From Candidatus Zambryskiibacteriota bacterium (lineage in GTDB: Bacteria; Patescibacteriota; Minisyncoccia; Phycocordibacterales; DATDWN01): a stretch of 38,882 bases of DNA. Below are positions 24,493 to 31,982 of the stretch, piece by piece. The stretch spans positions 1 to 38,882 of the forward strand of contig JAPLZY010000028.1 in NCBI GenBank assembly GCA_026394775.1, in the 5' to 3' direction. Each line of letters opens with the position of its first letter. The stretch's first letter is position 1. A program made the translations under genes and the position numbers. The notes under the pieces were generated by a model. The model was not told the origin of the DNA, made no database searches, and worked only from the letters and a program-made list of their open reading frames with translations.

Positions 24493-24529
24493 TATTCGTA
24501 TTTATTCGTAAGTTTTCAATTCGTATATT
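24474..24529 (+). repeat. ATTCGTA-type inverted spacer, copy 4 (adk-map)
   Basis: The left half (ATACGAATCAACGAAT) is the end of the adk coding sequence; the right half has ATTCGTATTTATTCGTA and AATTCGTATATTTA just before the map ATG. The repeat therefore overlaps coding DNA. Confidence 0.65.
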
Positions 24530-24534
24530 TATTT

Positions 24535-25302
24535 ATGATTAGAATCAAAAAGCCAGAAGAAATAGAGATCTTAAAGAAAGGTGGTGCACGCCATGCTTTT
24601 ATTTTGCGTACACTAAAAGACATGGTAGCACCTGGTGTCACTACACAGATGCTGGAAGATAAGGCTCGAGAGATGATTGAAGAAGAAAGGGACAGGGGTG
24701 CGTTCTTGAATTACACCCCTCGTGGAGCAAAACGGGCATTTCCCGCTGCTTTATGTGTCTCTATAAACAATGAGATTGTGCATGGTATCCCTAATGAAAA
24801 CGTAAAGACTCTTATGGAAGGAGATGTGGTTACATTGGACCTCGGACTCACTCACAAAGGACTTATCACCGACAGCGCGGTTACAGTGGCTGTAGGTGAG
24901 ACAGGAGAGCGAGAACGTAAGCTTATTGCTCATACAGAAGAAGCGTTGGCTCGAGGTATTAAAGAGGCTCGAGGAGGCAATCATATTGGCGATATTAGCT
25001 TTGCTATAGGGTCATTTGCCCGATCTCTGGGTTATGGCGTCCCAGAGGACCTTGCAGGCCATGGGGTAGGTTATGCAGTGCATGAAGACCCTTATGTACC
25101 CAATGAAGGCTTTAAAGGTCAAGGCGACCTTCTCGTGCCTGGCATGGTGCTTGCAATAGAGCCCATGCTTACCTTAGGAGGTGACCAGATCACTCTTGCT
25201 TCAGATGGATATACCTATAAAACAAGAGATGGGTCAATCGCGGCTCATGCTGAACATACCATCGTCATTACCGAAGGAGAACCTATAATTTTAACTAAAT
25301 AA
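24535..25302 (+). CDS. map: Methionine aminopeptidase, type I
   Basis: It removes the initiator Met from nascent proteins using two metal ions. The 255-residue length fits type I. Ligands are visible in order: LDLGLTHKGLITDSAVT (two Asp), GHGVGYAVHEDPYVPN (His), IEPMLT (Glu) and AEHTIVI (Glu at the start of the last strand). The substrate-pocket His lies in NEIVHGIPN. It is 42 nt after adk in one transcript. Confidence 0.97.
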   Translation: MIRIKKPEEIEILKKGGARHAFILRTLKDMVAPGVTTQMLEDKAREMIEEERDRGAFLNYTPRGAKRAFPAALCVSINNEIVHGIPNENVKTLMEGDVVTLDLGLTHKGLITDSAVTVAVGETGERERKLIAHTEEALARGIKEARGGNHIGDISFAIGSFARSLGYGVPEDLAGHGVGYAVHEDPYVPNEGFKGQGDLLVPGMVLAIEPMLTLGGDQITLASDGYTYKTRDGSIAAHAEHTIVITEGEPIILTK

Positions 25303-25309
25303 ATAAACC

Positions 25310-25915
25310 ATGAATCACCCTCAATACGAGAAGACGCTAGTTATAATAAAACCCGATGGAGTACAGCGAAGTTTGATAGGGGAGTTGATCAAACGCTATG
25401 AGCGTATCGGACTCAAACTTGTTGGCTCAAAAATGCTCATACCTAGCAAAGAAATGGTGGAGAGTCACTACACCGTAGACCCTGAATGGAAACGAAAAGC
25501 AGGAGAAAAAGTCATTAAAAATTATGAAGTAAAGGGTCTCATGCCACCTTCGCTTGATCCGCTTGTGGCAAGTGAGAAAATACTCGGGCGACTTAAAAAA
25601 TACATGTCGTCTGGGCCTGTTGTGGCTCTCGTATGGCAAGGTGCGCATTCAGTTGCTATTGTCAGAAAGATTACGGGAGGTACAGAGCCTCTGACTTCAG
25701 ATATTGGAACTATTCGAGGGGACTTTGTCCTCGACTCATATGAGCTTTCAGATACAGACACTCGCTCAGTAAGAAACCTTGTTCATGCATCAGGAACTGT
25801 AGATGAAGCAGAAAAAGAAATAAACCTATGGTTTAGACCAGAAGAAATACTCTCGTACCGACTGGTGCAGGATGAGATTCTTTATGACGTAAATTTGGAT
25901 GGGATATTGGAATAG
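25310..25915 (+). CDS. ndk: Nucleoside diphosphate kinase with insertions
   Basis: It transfers a phosphate between NTPs and NDPs through a phospho-histidine. IIKPDGVQRSLIGELIKRYE opens the fold, SGPVVALVWQG and GTIRGDF follow, and the catalytic His lies in NLVHASGTVDEAEKEI. At 201 residues it exceeds the usual ~140. About 35-40 extra residues lie between HYTVD and KKYMSSGPVV, and others follow RGDF and the end. It starts 7 nt after map. Confidence 0.93.
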   Translation: MNHPQYEKTLVIIKPDGVQRSLIGELIKRYERIGLKLVGSKMLIPSKEMVESHYTVDPEWKRKAGEKVIKNYEVKGLMPPSLDPLVASEKILGRLKKYMSSGPVVALVWQGAHSVAIVRKITGGTEPLTSDIGTIRGDFVLDSYELSDTDTRSVRNLVHASGTVDEAEKEINLWFRPEEILSYRLVQDEILYDVNLDGILE

Positions 25916-25921
25916 TTTTAC

Positions 25922-25930
25922 TGCTATAAT
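25922..25930 (+). promoter_or_regulatory. Promoter of the 635-aa gene, extended -10 (leaderless type)
   Basis: TGC-TATAAT (TATAAT at 25925-25930) is followed by 6 nt and the ATG at 25937; the predicted +1 is the start codon. It lies within the 21-nt gap after ndk. Confidence 0.65.
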
Positions 25931-25936
25931 ATAAAC

Positions 25937-27844
25937 ATGGAAAAATTCGGAGCTGATTTTCTAAAAAACAAATACGATTTACACAACGCTGAGGAAGTAA
26001 AGAGTGCGGCTGAACGCACTGAAATACAAACACAGGAGAAAGTCCCTCAAAATACAACTGACCAGATTGGTAATTATCTCGATCGATTTAACGAAATACT
26101 TGACCGAGAAGATCCAGAAAAAAGAGAGCGTGGTGTTAGAGCTTTAAAAGAATTACTTCATCGAAAATTTGTGATTAAGCCAGAAGAAGTGCCCGAGTCG
26201 GCTTTTCTGTTGGAACAGCGTATTGCCCGTGAATTAGGACATGGGACAGTTGAAATCACGGAAGAGTTCAGGGAGAAAAAAACTCAGCAGATCATTGAAG
26301 ATCAAACAGGTAGTATGGATCGTTGGATCAACTACCTTTCATCTACCGACGCGATGTATCCTGATTGGGCAAAATATTGGGCATTTCGTTCAATGCTCGA
26401 AATGGGAAAGTTACAAAAAAAAGAGGATGACGGGAAAGAGAAGATGAATTTTCAAAAAAGAACTTCGGATACCATCGCGTCTTTCGCCCCGCTTAATGAA
26501 CGTGCACTTGCTCTGACTATTGGCGTGTTAGAATCTTATTTAAAAGGGAATGAAAAATCAAAAAACGAGAATCCTATAGTAGAGAATAAAAGTATAAAAT
26601 TAAGTGATACTGAATTTCAAAAACTTCTTTCTACTGAAAATTTTTCTAAAATATACACTCAGTTTTTATCTGAAATTCCTGAATATTCTGCTGAAGGACT
26701 ACAAGAAATTAGGGGAGAGTGGGTTGTCTATCCTAAAGGGTCAGATGCAAATCCGCTCGTAAAGTCTTTGGAAGGACATCCTTTGGAATGGTGCACTGCA
26801 AACCTGAGTACAGCCCAATCTCAATTAGAAAAGAATGATTTTCATGTGTATTATTCACTCAATCAAGATGGTGAACCAATTATTCCTCGTGTAGCTATTC
26901 GTATGGTAGGTGAGGAGATTGCAGAAGTTCGTGGTATTGCGCCAAATCAAAATGTCGATCCATACATAAGTCCTGTCGTGCAAGAAAAAATGAGGGAATT
27001 TCCTGACGGTGCTTTATATGAAAAGAAAGCTCAGGATATGAAAATGCTAACCCTTATTGAAAACAAAACCAAAAAAGGGCAGGAACTTTCCAAAACAGAT
27101 CTTGCTTTTTTGTACGAAATGGATGCTTTCATTGAAGGTTTTGGGTATGAGAGAGATCCTCGAGTTGAGGAATTGAGAGTGAATAGAGACCTACAAAAAG
27201 ATATGTTAGTGTTTTTTGAATGTACTGCAGAGGAAATCGCACATACTGTGAGTGAGATTAGTCAAAATACTAAAGCATATGTTGGCAAACTTGAACCTGG
27301 TATATTTCAAAAACTGCCTGATAACCTAGAGTATATCTACACTGTATTTCCTGATAAGAAAATTTTTAGGGAATACGTTGAGATTAGTGGGAAAACTGGT
27401 GCGCAATTTATTACCGAGCTTGAACAAGCAAAAATTAAGGTAAACGCTAATAACTATATGTTCAAAAGCTCTGAGTTTACCTCAGGTTATCATGGTGTTG
27501 TAACTCTTGTTCGCCTATCTGTTGCAGACCTCGGGTTTTCAATAAAAACTACAACAGATCAAATGTACCAAAGAGTGGCTGATCTTGGTTTGGAATTATG
27601 TCCGCCTGATGTGGGACCGGAGTATTGTCTGGAATATCAGAACCTCATGCGAGTTCAAGATATGTATAAACAAATACATATAGGAATGAAGCGGATCTTC
27701 ACATCAAGAGACCATAATTCCGGTATCTTCTACATTCAGGACTTTGGTCATTTTAATTATGGTCTATTGCTTGCTTCGGATACGTCAGACAACTGGAGTC
27801 CAGATCAGGAGTTCATATTCTGTCTCCGCAAGGTTGAGGTTTAG
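25937..27844 (+). CDS. Large hypothetical protein (635 aa), possible PcfJ-like core
   Basis: No firm family is recognised. The N-terminal ~220 residues are helical and charged. A central block (about residues 250-330) reads GEWVVYPKG, HPLEWCTANLS, FHVYYSLNQDG, PRVAIRM and EVRGI; a WCTA block before a beta-rich unit recalls PcfJ-like proteins. The C-terminal ~90 residues (LGLELCPPDVGPEYCLEY, then EFIFCLRKV) resemble a tail I recall on other CPR proteins of varied architecture. It is soluble, with no signal peptide or membrane helix. It has its own leaderless-type promoter and is followed by a toxin-antitoxin pair. Confidence 0.85.
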   Translation: MEKFGADFLKNKYDLHNAEEVKSAAERTEIQTQEKVPQNTTDQIGNYLDRFNEILDREDPEKRERGVRALKELLHRKFVIKPEEVPESAFLLEQRIARELGHGTVEITEEFREKKTQQIIEDQTGSMDRWINYLSSTDAMYPDWAKYWAFRSMLEMGKLQKKEDDGKEKMNFQKRTSDTIASFAPLNERALALTIGVLESYLKGNEKSKNENPIVENKSIKLSDTEFQKLLSTENFSKIYTQFLSEIPEYSAEGLQEIRGEWVVYPKGSDANPLVKSLEGHPLEWCTANLSTAQSQLEKNDFHVYYSLNQDGEPIIPRVAIRMVGEEIAEVRGIAPNQNVDPYISPVVQEKMREFPDGALYEKKAQDMKMLTLIENKTKKGQELSKTDLAFLYEMDAFIEGFGYERDPRVEELRVNRDLQKDMLVFFECTAEEIAHTVSEISQNTKAYVGKLEPGIFQKLPDNLEYIYTVFPDKKIFREYVEISGKTGAQFITELEQAKIKVNANNYMFKSSEFTSGYHGVVTLVRLSVADLGFSIKTTTDQMYQRVADLGLELCPPDVGPEYCLEYQNLMRVQDMYKQIHIGMKRIFTSRDHNSGIFYIQDFGHFNYGLLLASDTSDNWSPDQEFIFCLRKVEV

Positions 27845-27870
27845 AACAGTACATCTCTAGTTTTGAACTC

Positions 27871-27905
27871 TTGACGAAATAATACCAAAGTATATACTTT
27901 GGTAT
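27871..27905 (+). promoter_or_regulatory. Toxin-antitoxin promoter with 24-bp palindromic operator
   Basis: TTGACG (27871-27876), a 16-nt spacer and TATACT (27893-27898) overlap a perfect 24-bp palindrome (27882-27905, half site ATACCAAAGTAT). It is well placed for autorepression by the ribbon-helix-helix antitoxin. Confidence 0.8.
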
Positions 27906-27907
27906 AT

Positions 27908-28198
27908 ATGGCTACAAAAACAAATAATACAAAAACTCTGCTTACGGTGAAGATAGATAAGACTCTTAAGGCTAGTGCTCAAAAAACCGCTGAAGAAATC
28001 GGTTTGCCACTAGGTACTTTGGTCAACTCAATGCTCCGAGGTTTTGTTCGGGATCAGGAGATTACTTTATCCGCTATATCATATCAACCTTCAAAATCCA
28101 CCATACGAGCAATTAAAGAAGCTGAAAAAGAATATGAAAAGGGTGATTATCAGGTTGCTCACAGTGTAGAAGAACTTATGACGCAACTTAATTCATAA
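27908..28198 (+). CDS. RelB/DinJ-type antitoxin
   Basis: The ATG at 27908 (96 residues) is preferred to the TTG at 27899, which lies in the operator. After a Lys/Thr-rich start, LLTVKIDKTLKASAQKTAEE, LGLPLG-like GLPLGTLVNSMLRGFVRDQE form the beta-helix-helix of RelB/DinJ antitoxins; the C-terminal part should wrap the toxin. It precedes a RelE/YafQ-type toxin and probably represses both. Confidence 0.85.
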   Translation: MATKTNNTKTLLTVKIDKTLKASAQKTAEEIGLPLGTLVNSMLRGFVRDQEITLSAISYQPSKSTIRAIKEAEKEYEKGDYQVAHSVEELMTQLNS

Positions 28199-28206
28199 GC
28201 ACATGG

Positions 28207-28461
28207 ATGTTTTTCATCAAAAAAAGTTTTAAAAAGAATTTTAAGAAACTTCCTCAGTCAGTCAAGGAATCCTTTCAAAAACGAATGATGATCTTCTTAA
28301 GAGATGAATATGACCCTTTATTAAGAACTCATAAATTAAATCCTCCATGGGTAGGATATAAGAGTATTGATATCACAGGAGATGTTCGGCTTATATATAA
28401 AATTGAAGGGGGTGTGTGTAAGTTATACAGGATCGGAACGCACGCTGAACTTTATGAGTAG
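28207..28461 (+). CDS. RelE/YafQ-family mRNA-interferase toxin
   Basis: The 84-residue basic protein begins with the Lys-rich KKSFKKNFKKLP helix and continues with RDEYDPLLRTHKLN, DITGDVRLIYKIEGG and the C-terminal LYRIGTHAELY. This fits the RelE superfamily, whose members cut mRNA in the ribosomal A site. The HKLN, DVR and GTHAELY elements favour the YafQ group. It starts 8 nt after the antitoxin. Confidence 0.85.
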   Translation: MFFIKKSFKKNFKKLPQSVKESFQKRMMIFLRDEYDPLLRTHKLNPPWVGYKSIDITGDVRLIYKIEGGVCKLYRIGTHAELYE

Positions 28462-28467
28462 TCAAGT

Positions 28468-28495
28468 TTGCGGATGGAAGTAAGAAGAGTATAAT
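28468..28495 (+). promoter_or_regulatory. Promoter of the structured RNA
   Basis: TTGCGG (28468-28473), a 16-nt spacer and TATAAT (28490-28495), about 6 nt before the paired 5' end of the RNA. Confidence 0.6.
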
Positions 28496-28500
28496 CTGGA

Positions 28501-28670
28501 TAGGGTTGCTGTATATTTTCTAGCTAACCATTTTTCAGGGAGTCTTATATTTAATGTGATTGCGAAGCGCAAGCTACAATATCTCATTGTGCGGACACCC
28601 ACCTAAGTATTTTTCTTAGGGAATATACACGTGACCCTACCAAAGAACCTCTCCCTGTGAGAGTTTTTTT
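28501..28670 (+). ncRNA. Putative structured RNA, 6S RNA-like
   Basis: The 5' end TAGGGT (28501-28506) pairs with ACCCTA (28634-28639), then TGTATATT (28510-28517) with AATATACA (28622-28629). An open central region follows, with a small hairpin CCTAAG/CTTAGG on the 3' side. A terminal arm contains TTGCG-AAG-CGCAA. A terminator (CTCTC-CCTGT-GAGAG and seven T) ends at 28670. The rod shape with a central bubble and a length of about 170 nt suit 6S RNA, which binds RNA polymerase. No conserved 6S sequence was identified, so an unknown RNA is also possible. The 371-nt gap has no credible ORF. Confidence 0.5.
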
Positions 28671-28671
28671 G

Positions 28672-28792
28672 ATGATTTCTGGATCTGAGTAAAGTTCTAG
28701 GCGGACTAGAAAAATAATTGTAGGCGTACTATTGTACGGTGGAAATTATTTTTTGACGTCCAACAACGAAATTTGCCAGATATAGAAATCAT
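28672..28792 (+). repeat. Nested hairpin, possible diverged sixth copy of the post-stop element
   Basis: The outer stem ATGATTTCTGGATCTG pairs with CAGATATAGAAATCAT (two mismatches), the inner stem AAAAATAATT with AATTATTTTT, and the tip is CGTAC-TATT-GTACG. The layout and the CGTAC tip match the post-stop family, but the sequence is diverged and it follows an RNA gene rather than a stop codon. Confidence 0.5.
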
Positions 28793-28798
28793 CTTGTT

Positions 28799-28826
28799 TT
28801 GAATTTCAGTCGGGTCACGGTATTAT
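28799..28826 (+). promoter_or_regulatory. Promoter of the 130-aa membrane protein (leaderless type)
   Basis: TTGAAT (28799-28804), a 16-nt spacer and TATTAT (28821-28826) are followed by 6 nt and the ATG at 28833. Confidence 0.65.
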
Positions 28827-28832
28827 TATCCT

Positions 28833-29225
28833 ATGCAGCAAAAGAAAATTTTTTATACAATGTTTGGAGTTCTCGTTCTTACGGGGATCTTAAATACTCT
28901 CGGAACCACTCTCTATTTGTACTGGACCGTCATTTGGTTTGATATGATTATGCACTTCCTCGGCGGTCTTTTTGTATCTCTTTTTTTCTTTTCTCTTTTT
29001 TCATTTTTCAGATCCGGACTTACGTACATTGAAAAGCTGGTACTTGGCCTTGTGTTTAGTGTATTAGTAGGACTTGTCTGGGAATATTACGAGCTTATTA
29101 TAGCAGTAACTGATTTAGCGGATGCTGCATATTGGCCTGATACAGGGATGGATATTGTTATGGATACTCTCGGAGCTCTTGTGGGTATTGTGAGCGCACA
29201 TAGACTTGAAAAAAAGAATGTCTAA
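28833..29225 (+). CDS. Small integral membrane protein (130 aa)
   Basis: Four hydrophobic segments are visible (about residues 7-27, 30-60, 67-85 and 105-122). Conserved-looking polar residues lie near membrane borders (WFDMIMHFLGG, GLVWEYYE, DTGMDIVMDTLGALVG). The pattern recalls YjdF/DUF2238 or VanZ-like membrane proteins, but I cannot assign it. The next gene overlaps its end by 8 nt, so the two are translated together. Confidence 0.8.
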   Translation: MQQKKIFYTMFGVLVLTGILNTLGTTLYLYWTVIWFDMIMHFLGGLFVSLFFFSLFSFFRSGLTYIEKLVLGLVFSVLVGLVWEYYELIIAVTDLADAAYWPDTGMDIVMDTLGALVGIVSAHRLEKKNV

Positions 29226-30585
29226 AAAACTGGAGATTACATTTTGGGGTGGAGTAGGGGCGGTCACCGGCGCTAACTTTCTTGTAAAAGGAGAGTTTTC
29301 AGCATTTATTGTTGACTGTGGTCTTTTACAGGGAGTACGTGAGGCAGACGAAGAAAACACCGCTGACTTTCAATACAACTTGGGTGAGATCGACTATGTC
29401 TTCATTACCCATGCTCATATGGACCATATTGGTAAAGTGCCAAAGCTTTTCGCCGACGGTTTCACTGGTACAGTTTTTTCAACACCTGAGACGAAAGAAA
29501 TCGCTCGAGTCATGCTTACTGATGCATTGAAGATAATGGAGCAGAACAAGCGAGCAAAAAATGAGCCTACATTGTACGAGCAAGATCATTTAGATGAAGC
29601 ACTTTCTCATTGGCGCACGATTCCGTATCATACACAAACGCTGGTCAATGATGAGTTTTCAGTGTATCTCAAAGATGCAGGGCATATCCTCGGTTCTTCC
29701 ATGTTTGAATTTACGTACGGAGGAAAAAAGATTGTATTTACCGGTGACTCAGGTAACTCACCGACACCACTTCTCAAAGACACAGAGAAGATAAAAGATG
29801 CAGACTATGTGGTGATGGATAGTGTCTATGGCGATCGAAACCATGAGTCAAAAGAAGAAAGAGATGCTAAATTTGAACGTATCCTCAGAGAAGGTATTGC
29901 CCGAGGTGGTGCTATCGTGATCCCTGCTTTTTCTTTGGAGCGTACACAGGTGATTTTGTACGAACTCAACAACTTGGTAGAAGAAAAAAAGATTCCTTCA
30001 GTACCTGTTTTTTTGGATTCACCACTTGCTCTTAAAGTGACTGACATCTACAAACGTACTGTAAAAGATTTTAACCAAGCAGTCCAAAAAGAAATCAAAG
30101 GAGGAGATGATATTTTTTCATTTCCAAAACTTCGTATAGTGCGAGATGGAAGAGAATCAAAGTCTTTAAATGAAGAGCCTAATCCAAAAATTATTATCGC
30201 TGGCTCAGGTATGTCTTCTGGTGGGCGAGTGATCTTTCATGAAATGAATTACTTACCAGATCCGAAAAGCACGATCCTTCTTATGGGCTACCAAGCAGTA
30301 GGAACACTCGGTCGAGCAATACAGGAAGCTCCAAAAGAGCTCATTATCCAGGGTGTGCGAGTGCCTGTACGTGCGCGTATCGAAATGATCTCTGGGTACT
30401 CTTCACATAAAGACTGTGACCACCTGGTGGATATGATAGCTGATACTGCAGATACGGTGAAAAAGGTCTTTGTGGTGATGGGGGAGCCTAAAGCCTCGCT
30501 CTTCTTAGTTCAACGACTTAGGGATTACTTAGATGTAGACGCCTTGTACCCCGAGCGCGGTAAAGTGTACACATTAGAATGCTAG
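29218..30585 (+). CDS. Metallo-beta-lactamase fold beta-CASP ribonuclease
   Basis: I start at the ATG at 29218 (455 residues), overlapping the membrane gene. The zinc motif THAHMDH lies near residues 64-70, further ligands in KDAGHILGSS and FTGDSGN, and beta-CASP motifs in VIPAFSLERTQ, AGSGMSSGGR and the late SGYSSHKDCD. This is the CPSF-73/YSH1-type family acting on RNA, probably as endo- or exonuclease, and cytosolic. It is distinct from RNase J, which has a longer C-terminal domain. A large post-stop hairpin element begins about 8 nt after its stop. Confidence 0.92.
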   Translation: MSKKLEITFWGGVGAVTGANFLVKGEFSAFIVDCGLLQGVREADEENTADFQYNLGEIDYVFITHAHMDHIGKVPKLFADGFTGTVFSTPETKEIARVMLTDALKIMEQNKRAKNEPTLYEQDHLDEALSHWRTIPYHTQTLVNDEFSVYLKDAGHILGSSMFEFTYGGKKIVFTGDSGNSPTPLLKDTEKIKDADYVVMDSVYGDRNHESKEERDAKFERILREGIARGGAIVIPAFSLERTQVILYELNNLVEEKKIPSVPVFLDSPLALKVTDIYKRTVKDFNQAVQKEIKGGDDIFSFPKLRIVRDGRESKSLNEEPNPKIIIAGSGMSSGGRVIFHEMNYLPDPKSTILLMGYQAVGTLGRAIQEAPKELIIQGVRVPVRARIEMISGYSSHKDCDHLVDMIADTADTVKKVFVVMGEPKASLFLVQRLRDYLDVDALYPERGKVYTLEC

Positions 30586-30593
30586 CTGCTCTG

Positions 30594-30779
30594 GTCTTTT
30601 TCCCCAATTTCATCGGCTAAAATTCAGAAAGGGTCCTCAACGTACGATATGTTCCTTACAGGAATTGTACGCCTTGTCGATCTTTTGATTACAAAAGCTC
30701 TGGCAAGGTCTTGCGAAGTGAGATTACTCACGTCTCCGGTCCCTTCCTGAATTTTATCCGGGACCTTGGCGAAAAATCC
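30594..30779 (+). repeat. Post-stop nested-hairpin element, copy 5 (after the beta-CASP gene)
   Basis: The longest copy. The outer arms TTTTTCCCCAA / TTGGCGAAAAA and CGGCTAAAATTCAG / CTGAATTTTATCCG pair. The inner stem differs from the other copies (TTCAG/CTGAA instead of TCTGG/CCAGA) but still pairs. The tip is expanded by about 70 nt between ACGTACGATATGTTCC and CACGTCTCCGG. Confidence 0.8.
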
Positions 30780-30864
30780 TCAGAGATTCTCAGTGTAGAT
30801 TTCCTTGAAGACGACGAATTGACTTTTTTAAACAGGAGTGTAGTCTTGGATTCAGGAGAAAAAC

Positions 30865-31953
30865 CCTAGAGGACGGGCTCAATCCGAACACTCACTTTTA
30901 AATATCAAAACCAAAAAGAAGCACGTCAGTGCTTCTTTTTGCGTCTGTACGCATCAAGCTTCTCTTGAGGAGTTGCATACCCCAAGCATTTCATTGGTCT
31001 GCGATTGAGTTTTGCTTCGAGGGAAGCAATGAATTCAGGAGTCAACTTGGAAAGGTTAGTACCTTTCGGTATGTCTCTCCGAATATATTTGTTCGTGTTC
31101 TCTACGGTACCTTTTTCCCATGAATGGTACGGGTGACAAAAATATATCTTGATCTTGAGAAGTTTTGCGAGCTCAACATGCTTCCGAAACAAAATATCAT
31201 TGTCGAGAGTCAGACTCTTCATTTCAGGAAATCGTTTTTGGATTCGAACAAATGCATCATGCACTGATTGGATGGATACATCCAGAATGAGTTCAAGAAA
31301 TGTCACTCGAAATCTTCGATCAACAACCACAAGAAGTATTCCATTTCCTCCTCTTCCTGATACCACGAAATCCGCTTCACAATCGCCCATACGAGATCTT
31401 GTATTGATATACAAAGGTCTTTTGTCGATGAATGCACGATCAGCGATGTTTGGATGAATGAAAATTCTCTTCTTTCTCCTCCGTCTTTTGTTTTTCCTAT
31501 GTACCTCAATCTTTCTTCCGTACACACTTTCGATATATCGATATATGCTGTTTTTTGATATACCAACAATATCTTTTTCTTTCATCTTCAATCTTCCTGC
31601 AATTGCTTGTGGTGACAAGTCATCAAGTAGTCCTGTGTCTACAAACATCTTCATCTTTTTGTCTTCCACAATGTGCATACCTTGATACTTGCTTTGCTGA
31701 CGCCTCACGTATGCCTTGTGATCCGCTTTGGAAGGGTCGTACCGACCCTTCACTGAGTTTCTTTTGATTTCATCACTGATCGTGGAGACACTTCGGTCCA
31801 CTGCGAGTGCAATATTTCTTAATGAGTATCCTTTTTCTTTCAACAGAAATATTTCTTGCTGATCACTTTTTGAGAGGTGTGATCTATCAGAATTTTTTTA
31901 AATTTTCTCATACAAAAAGTATACAAGTGTTCGGATTCAAATGGGATGTTAGG
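30865..31953 (-). mobile_element. IS30-family insertion sequence, complete
   Basis: The 1089-bp element has 28-nt ends (30865-30892 and 31926-31953) that begin CCTA and share AATCCGAACACT, flanked by a 3-bp direct repeat AAC on both sides. It contains one transposase on the minus strand. Its right end is also found as a remnant at 142-244. It separates a Shine-Dalgarno-like AGGAG (30855-30859) from the gene starting at 31983. Confidence 0.85.
30926..31911 (-). CDS. IS30-family transposase, needs a -1 shift at A7
   Basis: The long frame (up to a TTG at 31843) covers the helix-turn-helix (GYSLRNIALAVDRSVSTISD), a basic linker, and the DDE domain with GDCEADFVV, LTLDND and the final Glu in HSWEKGTVENTNKYIRR, ending LNRRPMKCLGYATPQEKL. 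The expected IS30 N-terminus (SHLSKSDQQEIFLLKE) continues upstream in this frame without a start codon. An ATG at 31911 reads MRKFKK in the other frame. A -1 slip on seven A (31893-31899) joins them. The -10 TATACT is 6 nt before this ATG. Confidence 0.85.
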
Positions 31954-31982
31954 AACATTCAATGATACATAAAGACCAGTGA

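Noticed and set aside
14937-24529. The ATTCGTA spacers as a CRISPR array
   Set aside because: Words are short, irregularly spaced and dispersed over four gene gaps, without unique spacers of fixed length.
28574-28620. CRISPR-like or tRNA-like hairpins near the toxin gene
   Set aside because: No repeated spacer unit, no cloverleaf and no CCA-like end; the pairing fits one long RNA instead.
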